Assembly (NCBI RefSeq): GCF_008729015.1
Contig: NZ_RKSM01000001.1
Span: forward strand, 992,001-1,056,000
DNA from: Haloarcula sp. CBA1129
GTDB taxonomy: Archaea; Halobacteriota; Halobacteria; Halobacteriales; Haloarculaceae
Direction: 5' to 3'
DNA: 64,000 nt
The notes under the pieces were generated by a model. It worked only from the letters and a program-made list of their open reading frames with translations. It searched no databases and had not been told where the DNA came from. Positions 43,768-52,401 of this stretch are shown piece after piece (positions within the stretch are counted from its first letter, which is position 1; every line of letters starts with the position of its first letter). Made by a program: the position numbers and the translations under genes.

Positions 43768-45597
43768 ATGGAGACAGACCCGCCACCAACTGACAACGAC
43801 CGTGAGATATCTCGACGGACGATGCTCAAACTCACCGGCATCGCCTCCGGAGCGACTGCGATTGCCGGTTGTCTTGGCGGTTCGGGGCCCTCCGAGCAGC
43901 GACTCGGCTACGGTGGATACCCGTGGCGTCTCGACGGCGGAATTCCGGGGGCGTTGGGAGCATCGAACGCGCTCTCGCTCGTCGGCCCCACTGGTGGGCT
44001 GGTCGGCCACTGGCCCCTCGACGGAAACGGAGACACCGCTGTCGATGTGGCCGGTGGCAACGACGGAGCCGTTCGCGGAACCCCCGACCAAGGTGTGTCG
44101 GGTGTCTACGATTCGACAGCGTACGTGTTCGACAGTGGGGCTGACGACTACGTCGAGGTTATAGATGCAGGGGCACTGACCCCGACGGCCGCGCTCACTT
44201 TTGGCGGGTGGTACCAAACGACGAGCGATACGAACGAGCACACCGTGCTCCAGAAGGCCGACGCCCGCTACGGTGAGACGGGCTACGCTGTCGACGTGCA
44301 GACTCCGAACAGTCTGCGGGCACACGTCGGTGTCGAGAGCGGGCGGGCGAGCGTGAATCCTTGGGGCGTCTCGACCCACGACGGCGAGTGGCACCACGTG
44401 CTCTGTACGTGGGACGGGTCGCGGCTAGTGATGTATCTCGACGGCGAGGAAGTCGGCCGCGACACCACACAGTCGGGAGAGGTGGTCCACAGCGACCGAC
44501 CGCTGTACATCGGCTACGGCGACAACGGTTACGACAGCTACTACGCGATGGATGGCGCTATCGACGACGTTCGTGTGTACGACCGGGCGCTCGGGAGCGA
44601 CGAAGTGTCGGACCTCTACGAGGGCGTCGAGGAGGCGACGCCGACCCCGACGGAGACAGCAACACCGACGCCTACGTCCACACCGTCCTCGACGCCTACA
44701 CCGACCCCGGTCCCGACCCCGACAGAGACCCCAAGTCCGACGCCCACACCGACGGCGACGGTAACACCCGCCCCGACGCCTACGCCCACCTCAACCCCGA
44801 CTAAGACGGACCCATCGTCACAGCCAGCTCCTGTGGCTCGCTGGGCGTTCGCGGAGACGGGCGGGACGACCGTGGCCGACAGTGCCGGGGGCAACGACGG
44901 GTTCGTCCGCGGTTCGCCAACGTTGGACACGGCAGGGGTGTTCGGGACTTCGGGCATCGCCTGTAGTTCGAGCGCCGAGGACTACGTAGAAGTGCCCGAC
45001 ACGGGGACACTGACCCCATTGGCAGCGCTCTCGTTCGGTGGCTGGTACCGAACAGCGAGTGAGGCGAACGAGCAAACGGTGCTCCAGAAGGCCGACGCCC
45101 GCTACGGTGGGACGGGCTACGCTGTCGACGTGCAGACCCCGAACAGTCTGCGGGCACACGTCGGCGTCGAAAGCGGACAGGCAAGCGTGAACCCTTGGGG
45201 CGTCTCGACCCACGACGGCGAGTGGCACCACGTGCTCTGTACGTGGGACGGCGAGGCGTTCGTCATGTACCTCGACGGAGAGGCGGTCGACCGCGACACG
45301 ACACAGTTCGGTGCTGTGGTTCCCAGCGACCGGTCGCTGTACATCGGCTACGGCGACAACGGCTACGCCAGCTACTACGCGATGGATGGCACTATCGACG
45401 ACGTGCGCGTTTACGACGTGGCACTGACCGCCGACCAAGTGGTCGCGCTGGTCGAGGGCGTCACGACCGAGGAACCGACGCCCACACCAATAGAGACTGA
45501 CACGGCGACTGCGACGCCGATTCCGAACGACGAGTTCGGTGAGAGTGGCTACGGCAGCCACGGCTACGGCGGCATGATGGACGGAAATTACCAATGA
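43768..45597 (+). CDS. Tat lipoprotein with two LamG (ConA-like) domains
   Basis: 609 aa. Tat motif ISRRTMLKL (14-22) and lipobox cysteine 35 (AIAGC). Two LamG-type jelly-roll domains (about 85-285 and 350-565) share near-identical cores: ADARYGGTGYAVDVQTPNSL, GVSTHDGEWHHVLCTWDG, YIGYGDNGY and YYAMDG. They are joined by a Thr-Pro linker of about 55 residues, a usual site of glycosylation and surface spanning. The tail is Gly/Tyr-rich (YGSHGYGGMMDGN). It probably binds glycan at the cell surface. Its stop overlaps the next start (ATGA). Confidence 0.85.
   Translation: METDPPPTDNDREISRRTMLKLTGIASGATAIAGCLGGSGPSEQRLGYGGYPWRLDGGIPGALGASNALSLVGPTGGLVGHWPLDGNGDTAVDVAGGNDGAVRGTPDQGVSGVYDSTAYVFDSGADDYVEVIDAGALTPTAALTFGGWYQTTSDTNEHTVLQKADARYGETGYAVDVQTPNSLRAHVGVESGRASVNPWGVSTHDGEWHHVLCTWDGSRLVMYLDGEEVGRDTTQSGEVVHSDRPLYIGYGDNGYDSYYAMDGAIDDVRVYDRALGSDEVSDLYEGVEEATPTPTETATPTPTSTPSSTPTPTPVPTPTETPSPTPTPTATVTPAPTPTPTSTPTKTDPSSQPAPVARWAFAETGGTTVADSAGGNDGFVRGSPTLDTAGVFGTSGIACSSSAEDYVEVPDTGTLTPLAALSFGGWYRTASEANEQTVLQKADARYGGTGYAVDVQTPNSLRAHVGVESGQASVNPWGVSTHDGEWHHVLCTWDGEAFVMYLDGEAVDRDTTQFGAVVPSDRSLYIGYGDNGYASYYAMDGTIDDVRVYDVALTADQVVALVEGVTTEEPTPTPIETDTATATPIPNDEFGESGYGSHGYGGMMDGNYQ
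44251..44417 (+). repeat. Internal duplication, copy 1 (LamG core)
   Basis: This 167-bp block recurs at 45085-45251 in the same gene with about eight differences by eye. Similarity continues less strongly to about 44575. Confidence 0.75.
45085..45251 (+). repeat. Internal duplication, copy 2 (LamG core)
   Basis: Second copy of the 167-bp block at 44251-44417, same orientation, 834 bp apart. The near-identity is higher than the rest of the two domains, suggesting recent duplication or gene conversion. Confidence 0.75.
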
Positions 45598-46922
45598 CTG
45601 ACAATCACCAATACGAAACCCCGACCGCGGGCACGCTGGACTGGGACGAACCGCTGAACCGCAACTTCGAACGCATCGACACGGACGTGGAACTCAGGGA
45701 CACCGATGCCAATCGGTCGAACTACGTCGCCAAGGCCGGCGCGAAGTTCCTTGCGACCGACACCGGAAACGTCTATCTCGGTGACGGCGGGTCGTGGACC
45801 CAACTAGGAACCATTGGCTCGGGCGGTGGATCCTCGGGTGACGGGAGCGACGTAACCTCGCTCATCCTCGCCGGGTACGTCGTCGCGCTGGGCCGGAACA
45901 ACTCCGCACCCCAGTCGGTGGACCCGGAGACCACGGCAACGCCGATTCAGGACGCGCTGGACATCGTCAACGCTGCCGGCGGCGGCGAGGTGCGCCTGCC
46001 GGCTGGCGTCGTCGAGGAGACGGGGCCGATTCGCCCCTACGAGGAGACCCAGATAACCGGGCTCGGCGTCGAACTGTCGAAGATAGCTATCACCGACCAG
46101 AACGCTGACGGCATCCTGTTCGACCGCGATTCGGGCGTGAGCCGGGTCAAGCTCGACGGGTTCGCGCTGAACGGCCCAGCCGGGAGCCAGCCGACGGGGG
46201 TGGCCATTCACCACACCAACCGGGACACGCAGGACCTCTTCGTGGGACGGCTCGTCCTGTGGGGCTGGAACAACTCCGTGTATCGCGTTGACGAGGGCGT
46301 CGGCCCGTTCCAGTGCCGCCACGAACAGCTCACCATCTATGAGTGTGACGCCGGCGATCAGGACGGTCTCTTCGAGTTCCGCTCGTACTACGGCCCGGCC
46401 AACTGGTTCGGGACCATTGCGGCCTACCCCAGTGCCACGGTCAGCGGACAGAACACGACCGTGTTCTTCTCACGTGGTGGTACCCAGACGGTCGATTATC
46501 TCACGATGGGTGGGTCCGCAGGTGTCGCCATCGACCAGACATGGGATAGCCTCATTGAGTTCGGAAACGTCCACTGGGAACCCACGTCGAACCCGACGAA
46601 TCCGCCCACGATCATCCGGCTGCTGGGCCACGGCACCGCTGTCATCGACACGGTGAAACACGTCACCGGCGTCGCCGACTACGTCTACGAGCTGGGGTAC
46701 GACAGCTACAGTGCTAACGCGCCGAACAGGAAGATACTCGGCCCCTACATCAAGCTGGGTTCCGAGGCGGGTATCACGACAAATCTGGTCAACCTCGCCT
46801 CTCCTGTCGACCCCGCTGCCCCGTCGCTGTACCAAGGGTCTCCCGATGACGTCGATGTCACTCACAGCGAGGGGGCGACCGGCGGATTCCGGGCGCTTGG
46901 CACAGCCGGCACCGGTTTCTGA
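45594..46922 (+). CDS. Right-handed beta-helix (pectate-lyase-like) surface protein
   Basis: 442 aa. The N-terminal TPTAGTLDWDEPLNRNFERID recalls phage tail-fibre and haloarchaeal surface proteins. A pectin-lyase-like start follows (ATPIQDALDIVNAAGGGEVRLPAGVVEETGPI) with repeated short strands to about 330. No signal peptide and no catalytic lyase residues are visible. It is coupled to the LamG lipoprotein gene by a four-base overlap, so the two products may work together on the cell surface glycan. Confidence 0.65.
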   Translation: MTDNHQYETPTAGTLDWDEPLNRNFERIDTDVELRDTDANRSNYVAKAGAKFLATDTGNVYLGDGGSWTQLGTIGSGGGSSGDGSDVTSLILAGYVVALGRNNSAPQSVDPETTATPIQDALDIVNAAGGGEVRLPAGVVEETGPIRPYEETQITGLGVELSKIAITDQNADGILFDRDSGVSRVKLDGFALNGPAGSQPTGVAIHHTNRDTQDLFVGRLVLWGWNNSVYRVDEGVGPFQCRHEQLTIYECDAGDQDGLFEFRSYYGPANWFGTIAAYPSATVSGQNTTVFFSRGGTQTVDYLTMGGSAGVAIDQTWDSLIEFGNVHWEPTSNPTNPPTIIRLLGHGTAVIDTVKHVTGVADYVYELGYDSYSANAPNRKILGPYIKLGSEAGITTNLVNLASPVDPAAPSLYQGSPDDVDVTHSEGATGGFRALGTAGTGF

Positions 46923-46975
46923 GCCCGACGAGCCTATGAGATTAAGTACCGCTATCGCCACTAACCCATATTCCA

Positions 46976-48091
46976 ATGGCCGAGAAGACGGGAGATGACG
47001 AGTTGCTCGCACACTCGCGCTACCGACCCGAGCCGCTGGCGAGTAGAATCCGACACAGGCTTGCCAAGTCGACGCTACTGGAACGGATGGCTTGGCATAC
47101 CGGTGAAGCGCTGCATATGCGACAGTCGAACGCCGTTTCGTTCCCCTCGGCGGCCGATGTCGCCGGGCTGTACGACGGCGATACCGTTCCCGAGTACCCC
47201 TCGACAGCGGAGCGGCCGCCGTCCCGGTTCGTCCCGTCGGACCACATCAATCCGGTGTTGACAGCGGCCGACGTAACAGACTTCGGACGGACCGACTGCG
47301 TCGCCGACCCGTTTCTGTTCGTTACCGAGGCCGGCGACTGGCACATGTTCTTCGAGGTGTACACCCACAACCGCGACCCAACCGCCGCTATCGCTCATGC
47401 TGAGAGCGACGACGGCTACGAGTGGGTGTACGACCGGGTCGTCTTGGAGACGGACGAACACCTCTCTTACCCCTACGTGTTCAGTTGGCAGGGCGACCAC
47501 TACATGGTGCCCGACCGCTGGGCCAAGGAGGTCGGCCCGGCCCCAGTGACGCTGTACCGGGCCGCGAAGTTCCCCCACGAATGGACTCCGGTGGCCGACT
47601 TGGTGCAGCCGGCGACGCCGCTGCACGATTTCAGCCCCATCCGCTGGAACGGCCGCTGGTGGGGGCTCCTCGGCGACGGTACCGATCTCTATGCCTACCA
47701 CAGCGACACGCTCGAATCGCCAGACTGGACGCCCCACGAAGGGAACCCCGTCGTCCGGAATCGGCCCCAAGCGGCCCGTCCGGGCGGTCGGCCCATCGTC
47801 TTCGACGACCACGTTCTGGCGTTCTATCAGGACTGTGAACGGCGCTACGGGAAGCGGGTTCGGGCCTTCGAGATAACCGAACTCTCGCCCACGACCTACA
47901 CTGACACTGAACGGCCCCATTCGCCGGCGCTAGAGCCGCCCGGCGGGCTGGGGTGGAACTCCGGCGCGATGCACCAAGTCGACCCTTGGTACGACGGCGA
48001 CGGCTGGCACTGTGCGGTCGATGGAACCCTTGGACTGGGACATCAGGTACTCGGCGAGCACCACTGGGCCATCGGTATCTACCGGGCCTAA
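46976..48091 (+). CDS. Five-bladed propeller glycosidase-like protein (GH43/glucosaminyl-transferase-associated fold)
   Basis: 371 aa. After about 95 residues, a GH43-like propeller begins: DCVADPFLFVTEAGDWHMFFEVY with the conserved Asp, then SYPYVFSWQGDHYMVPDR, LHDFSPIRWNGRWWGLLGDG, DDHVLAFYQDCERRYGKRV and GLGWNSGAMHQVDPW. The fold matches glycan hydrolases and the N-terminal domain of glucosamine inositolphosphorylceramide transferases; true activity is open. Own TATA-like element (GATTAAGTACC, about 46941) upstream. Converges on the next gene with a four-base stop overlap. Confidence 0.65.
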   Translation: MAEKTGDDELLAHSRYRPEPLASRIRHRLAKSTLLERMAWHTGEALHMRQSNAVSFPSAADVAGLYDGDTVPEYPSTAERPPSRFVPSDHINPVLTAADVTDFGRTDCVADPFLFVTEAGDWHMFFEVYTHNRDPTAAIAHAESDDGYEWVYDRVVLETDEHLSYPYVFSWQGDHYMVPDRWAKEVGPAPVTLYRAAKFPHEWTPVADLVQPATPLHDFSPIRWNGRWWGLLGDGTDLYAYHSDTLESPDWTPHEGNPVVRNRPQAARPGGRPIVFDDHVLAFYQDCERRYGKRVRAFEITELSPTTYTDTERPHSPALEPPGGLGWNSGAMHQVDPWYDGDGWHCAVDGTLGLGHQVLGEHHWAIGIYRA

Positions 48092-49107
48092 GGAAGTTCC
48101 TGTGGCACGGGTTCGGGCGCTGTCAGCCCTTCTAGGAAGCCGATGCCGTAGTACGTGTACTGTGCGGCGAGCATGACCGGCATGAGCAGGGCTAGCGGAC
48201 TGCGCCGGTCGCGGAACACCTGCAGCGTCGCGTAGCCGCTGACGAGCAGATACGCAAACAGGAGTAGGGGAACGTATCGAGCCCGTCGGTTCGATAGGTC
48301 CGCGAGCGCCGCTATCGCCCCGCCCCCGAGCGCCAGCGAGGGCAACGCCGAGTACCACCGGATGACTGTTCCGTGACGGCGTTGGATGCGGGCCATCGCG
48401 TAGCCGTACGATCGTGCCTTCTTGCAAAACGCGTCAAAGTCGGGCGAAAGGTGGTGTGAAACGGCGATGGCGGGGTCGAAGACGAACCGGTAGCCGGCCT
48501 CGCTCAGGCGGAAGTGGAACTCAGCGTCCTCACCAACGTTGATGTCGCCGTCGAAGCGGTGCTCGTCGAAGATTGCGGTGTCGTAGAGCACGTTACAGCA
48601 AGCGACCGAGCGGACCTCTCGGACCCGATCGATGGCGTGGGATTGCGGGGAACCACCGGAACCGAACACCGTCCCTTGGAGGCTCCCGACCAGTTTTGCG
48701 AAGGGCGGATCGTCGGGAAACGGCCGGTTCGGGCCGCCGACGCCAGCGACATGTTCGTCGGCATCGGCTATACGGTCGACGTGCGAACGGAGCCACGTCG
48801 CGGGGACGGCACAGTCCGAGTCGGTAAATGCGACGTAGTCGCCATCGGCATGGTCGATGCCGCGGTTGCGACAGGCCCCGATGGTACCGCCCGCGACGAC
48901 GTGGAAGGCGGCCCCGTACTCGTCTGCGAGGGCTTCGGTGTCGTCGGTGCTGCCGCCGTCGACGACGCGGATCTCGTAGCGGTCCGACGGGTAGGTCTGC
49001 TCGGCGAGCGAGGACAACGTCTCTCCCACCGTCGCCGCAGAATTGTACGTGACGACGACGACCGTGACGAACGGGTCGCCGTCGGGTGACTGATCCGACA
49101 CGGACAC
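48088..49107 (-). CDS. Glycosyltransferase family 2 with C-terminal membrane segments
   Basis: 339 aa, GTG start at 49107 (another GTG at 49101). GT-A fold: VTVVVVTYNSAATVGETLSSL, VVDGGSTDDTEALA, RNRGIDHADGDYVAFTDSDCAVP with the DxD-type acid pair, and GEDAEFHFRLSEAGYRFVFDP (E-D-x-E). Two to three hydrophobic segments at about 255-325 anchor it to the membrane. It transfers a sugar to a lipid-linked or membrane acceptor within the glycan locus. A TATA-like GGTTATTC at about 49127-49134 (- strand) fits a leaderless start. Confidence 0.85.
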   Translation of the reverse strand: MSVSDQSPDGDPFVTVVVVTYNSAATVGETLSSLAEQTYPSDRYEIRVVDGGSTDDTEALADEYGAAFHVVAGGTIGACRNRGIDHADGDYVAFTDSDCAVPATWLRSHVDRIADADEHVAGVGGPNRPFPDDPPFAKLVGSLQGTVFGSGGSPQSHAIDRVREVRSVACCNVLYDTAIFDEHRFDGDINVGEDAEFHFRLSEAGYRFVFDPAIAVSHHLSPDFDAFCKKARSYGYAMARIQRRHGTVIRWYSALPSLALGGGAIAALADLSNRRARYVPLLLFAYLLVSGYATLQVFRDRRSPLALLMPVMLAAQYTYYGIGFLEGLTAPEPVPQELP

Positions 49108-49248
49108 TTAGTCGGTGTGTCGGTGAATAACCCTGTCGATGGGCCGGTCCGCTGTGCGGAAGTCTCGGTAGGACAAGCATACCGTCGCTTTGCGGGATTG
49201 TCCGGCAGCGATAGATATTATTATCAGTCCCGGAAGCCTGTACTGGGT
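49108..49248. promoter_or_regulatory. Divergent promoter region of GT2 and deacetylase
   Basis: Holds the - strand TATA for the GT2 gene (about 49127-49134) and an AT-rich AGATATTATTATC at about 49212-49224 for the + strand, about 30 nt before GTG 49249. Two divergent promoters need this space, arguing against a deacetylase start at 49117. Confidence 0.45.
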
Positions 49249-50061
49249 GTGTCCGATGACGCCCTAGGCCCAGCCCCGACATCGCTCCGTGGGCGGGTCT
49301 GGTCCGTGCTGGCTCGACTGAACGATACTGTCGATATCTCGGCATTGGCTCCGACGGCTGCCAACGCGGTACTGATGTACCACTCCGTTGGATCAGGAAC
49401 GGGTAATGCCGACGAGCGAACGCTGTCAGTTCCGGCGTTCCGCGCCCAGATGCGTGAGCTGACAGACCAGTTCGACGTCGTTGACCTGCCGGCCGTACTC
49501 GAACGCGGGGACCGCCGGCGCGTCGCGGTAACCTTCGACGACGGGTTCGAGAACGTCTACACGAACGCGCTCCCGGTCTTACGTGAGTTCGACGTGCCGG
49601 CGACGTGCTTTCTCATCACCGACCGAATCGGCGGGTCGACAGCCGACGGGGAGGCGTACATGTCGGCATCACAGGTCCGGGAGCTGATAGCGAGTGACCT
49701 CGTGACGATCGGCACCCACACGCATTCACACCCGTGGCTGAGCGGTGTTACCGACGAGGCGACGCTGCGAGCCGAAATCGAGGGGGCCAAGACCGAACTT
49801 GAAGCGCAGTTCGACGTCGACATCGACCGGTTCTGTTATCCATACTCAGACGTCACACCCGAGGCGCTCGCGCTCGTCCGGGAGACACACAGCTACGCGA
49901 CGGCAACCAATGGGTTAGTGCCCGAGTCAGCGGATCCGCACCTGATACCGCGAATCGACGGCTCGGAACCGCTATCGGTCGTTCGGTGGAATTTAACTGG
50001 TATCGCCGACTGGCTCCGCCGACGCGTCGTCGGGGCGTCACCACCAATTGATGACCGGTAA
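49249..50061 (+). CDS. Polysaccharide deacetylase (NodB homology)
   Basis: 270 aa from GTG 49249; the open frame extends to a GTG at 49117 but that part contains the promoter. NodB motifs: VLMYHSVG, TFDDGFENVY (motif 1, with the catalytic and metal Asp pair), IGTHTHSHPWLSG (motif 2, H-x3-H), and RFCYPYSDVTPEAL (motif 3). It would remove N-acetyl groups from a GlcNAc-containing glycan, matching the GlmS/GlmM/GlmU supply in the same locus. No signal peptide is visible, so it may act on cytoplasmic lipid-linked intermediates. Confidence 0.82.
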   Translation: MSDDALGPAPTSLRGRVWSVLARLNDTVDISALAPTAANAVLMYHSVGSGTGNADERTLSVPAFRAQMRELTDQFDVVDLPAVLERGDRRRVAVTFDDGFENVYTNALPVLREFDVPATCFLITDRIGGSTADGEAYMSASQVRELIASDLVTIGTHTHSHPWLSGVTDEATLRAEIEGAKTELEAQFDVDIDRFCYPYSDVTPEALALVRETHSYATATNGLVPESADPHLIPRIDGSEPLSVVRWNLTGIADWLRRRVVGASPPIDDR

Positions 50062-50261
50062 GTCCTCACACAGGGCCGTGTCTCGCAGTGGCACAGCGAG
50101 TCCAGCACGGGACCACCGGGACGGGAGTTGTGGAGGCCACACGAGCGCGACGATGCTACTCTGTGCAATCACCGTTGTCTCGGCACCGCCCGGAAAGCAT
50201 AACCCCGGCGTTGCTGTATGGTAGGACGAACTTACTCCACCGTTGCGTGGCGCACCCTCTC

Positions 50262-51488
50262 ATGTCAGACGAAGATACCCCTCGACCAACCCCGCCCGGC
50301 GAGTCGTACAGCGTGCTCGGCTGTGCGACCGAACACCCGAATCACATTTTCCCGGTCCGGACCCCATTCAATCAGCGCTCCTTCGACGCGCTCAACGCCA
50401 CCGGGGTCGACCTCGACGTGGTCTCACCGACGCCATACGCCCCGCCGGTCGGCCCCCACTCGGAATACCGTCACATCCCGAAAACCGAGCGATGGGGGTC
50501 GTATCTGGTCCACTATCCCAGATTCTTCTACGCAATTCCGAAGCGCTATTTCTATCACGTCTCCGGGAACTCGCTGCAAAAGCGAGCGACCGACTACGTC
50601 GAGCGGACCTTCGAGACGCCCCACGATGTCGTTCAGGCCTGTGGCTTCTATCTCGACGGCTACGGGATGCTCAAGTACTGCAAGCGCCACGACGTGCCGC
50701 TGGTCGCACTCTCACACGCCGGCGACCTGAAGAACTTCGAGCGGTTCAACGACACCGTTCAGTCACACATCCGCGAGACCATCGACTACGCCTCGGCCGT
50801 GTTGACCGTCAGCGACGAACTCTCCGACGTGGCCCGGCAGTTCGCCCCCGACAACAAGGTGACGACCCTGCCAATCGGGGAGGACCCCGACAAGTATCCG
50901 ACGGACCGACGCGAGAAGATTCGCCGTGAGCTGGGTATCGACCCCGACACCAAACTCGTGCTGTACGTCGGCCGCTTCGAGAAGGAGAAAGGCGTCAAGG
51001 AACTGGCGGCCGCACTCGACGAGCTGGACCGCGACGACGTCTCCGTCGCCGCTGTGGGCCACGGCGGGACCCTGCGCTGGTGGTTCCTGAACCGACTGGG
51101 CGAACTGCGCCACCCCGCCCACGCTTACTGGGAACTGGACCCAATCGCTGTCCGGCGGCTCCACGTCGCGGCGGACCTGCTCGTGTTACCGAGCCATTTC
51201 GAGGCGCGACCGACGGTCATCTACGAGGCGATGGCCGCCGGGACACCGGTTCTTGCCTCGAACGTCGGCGGAATTCCAGAGATGGTCGTCGACGGCGAGA
51301 CAGGCATGTTGATTCCGCCCCACGACGCCGAACGGCTGGCCGAGGCGCTCGACTTCCTGCTTGACGACCCCGAGCGACTGCGCGAGATGGGGGCGGCCGG
51401 CCTCCAACGACTGTTGGACAACGAGTGGACGTGGGCCCGCCACGGCGAGCGATTACACGAGATTCACCGGAGTGTCATCCATGGCTGA
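50262..51488 (+). CDS. Glycosyltransferase family 4 (GT-B), first copy
   Basis: 408 aa from ATG 50262; the 58 codons before it have Arg/Ser-rich, non-haloarchaeal composition. GT-B fold with N-terminal FPVRTPFNQRSFDAL, then TVSDELSDVARQF, LYVGRFEKEKGVKEL and the donor-site E-x7-E: YEAMAAGTPVLASNVGGIPEMV. It uses a nucleotide sugar donor. It is clearly paralogous to the gene at 52398-53594. It overlaps the next gene by eight bases. Confidence 0.85.
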   Translation: MSDEDTPRPTPPGESYSVLGCATEHPNHIFPVRTPFNQRSFDALNATGVDLDVVSPTPYAPPVGPHSEYRHIPKTERWGSYLVHYPRFFYAIPKRYFYHVSGNSLQKRATDYVERTFETPHDVVQACGFYLDGYGMLKYCKRHDVPLVALSHAGDLKNFERFNDTVQSHIRETIDYASAVLTVSDELSDVARQFAPDNKVTTLPIGEDPDKYPTDRREKIRRELGIDPDTKLVLYVGRFEKEKGVKELAAALDELDRDDVSVAAVGHGGTLRWWFLNRLGELRHPAHAYWELDPIAVRRLHVAADLLVLPSHFEARPTVIYEAMAAGTPVLASNVGGIPEMVVDGETGMLIPPHDAERLAEALDFLLDDPERLREMGAAGLQRLLDNEWTWARHGERLHEIHRSVIHG

Positions 51489-52401
51489 CCCACGTGTCAG
51501 CGTCGTGGTTCCGGCCTACGAACGGGCTGACGTGGTGGGCCGAGCCATCGATAGTGCGCTCGCCCAGACCGTCGACGACATCGAAGTGGTCGTCGTCGAC
51601 GACGGGGGGAACGACGACACCGACGCGATAGTCGAGGGGTACGACGATGAACGGGTGCGGTATCTCGCCCACGAGACGAACAGGGGTGTGAGCGCCGCCC
51701 GTAACACCGGTGTCGAAGCCGCGACGGGCGAGTACGTCGCTTTCCTCGATTCGGACGACGAGTGGCTCCCCCGGAAACTGGAACGGCAGCTCTCGACGCT
51801 GGACGGGCGGGGCGAGGAGTGGGTGGGCGCGTACTGCGACGTGGCGACGGCGGGACTCTCGTCTGCCGCCCGCCTCGCAACCGTCGTCTCCGAGAAACTG
51901 TTTCGCTCGCGGGCCCCCCGTGAGGGCGGCCGAGAGTTGGCCGAGGCGCTGCTCTCGATGCAGGTGTTCATGGGACCGGGGTCGACGCTGCTGGTCGAAC
52001 GCGCCGTCCTGGCGGAGACCGGCGGCTTCGATGAAGGGCTGTCGATCTACGAGGACTGGGACCTCGTACTCAGAGTGCTGGCGGTCGGGAAACTGGCCTA
52101 CGTGGACGAGGCGCTGGCACTGACGCACTTCACCGGTGACGCTCCGGCCGAAGCGTACGTCGCAAACGACCGTCGCTATCTCGAACGGAACGCCGCGCTC
52201 GTGGCCGACCTCGAATCGCGTGGGATTCCGGTCGAGCGGGTCCACCGGATGGGGCTCGTGGGCCATTTCCTCGCGGAGGGACGCTTCGATGCGGCCCGCG
52301 AGTACCTCGATGTAGCTACCGTTGCCCGACCGAAGAACCTCGCCAGGCTGGCGTTTTGGTCGTTGCTCGGCCTGCGAGTGCTGGCCGGTGGGAAACAATG
52401 A
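51481..52401 (+). CDS. Glycosyltransferase family 2
   Basis: 306 aa from ATG 51481, inside the end of the previous gene; a longer frame from 51361 only re-reads that gene. GT-A motifs: VSVVVPAYERADVVGRAIDSAL, VVVVDDGGNDDTDAIV, SAARNTGVEAATGEYVAFLDSDDEW, and IYEDWDLVLRVL (E-D-W-D). No membrane segment. Its stop overlaps the next start (ATGA), giving a tightly coupled GT4-GT2-GT4-GT2 run. Confidence 0.85.
   Translation: MADPRVSVVVPAYERADVVGRAIDSALAQTVDDIEVVVVDDGGNDDTDAIVEGYDDERVRYLAHETNRGVSAARNTGVEAATGEYVAFLDSDDEWLPRKLERQLSTLDGRGEEWVGAYCDVATAGLSSAARLATVVSEKLFRSRAPREGGRELAEALLSMQVFMGPGSTLLVERAVLAETGGFDEGLSIYEDWDLVLRVLAVGKLAYVDEALALTHFTGDAPAEAYVANDRRYLERNAALVADLESRGIPVERVHRMGLVGHFLAEGRFDAAREYLDVATVARPKNLARLAFWSLLGLRVLAGGKQ

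Noticed and set aside
49117-49248. Longer N-terminus of the deacetylase
   Set aside because: It would leave nine bases between divergent genes and places the AT-rich promoter inside the coding sequence. The added residues are not haloarchaeal in composition.
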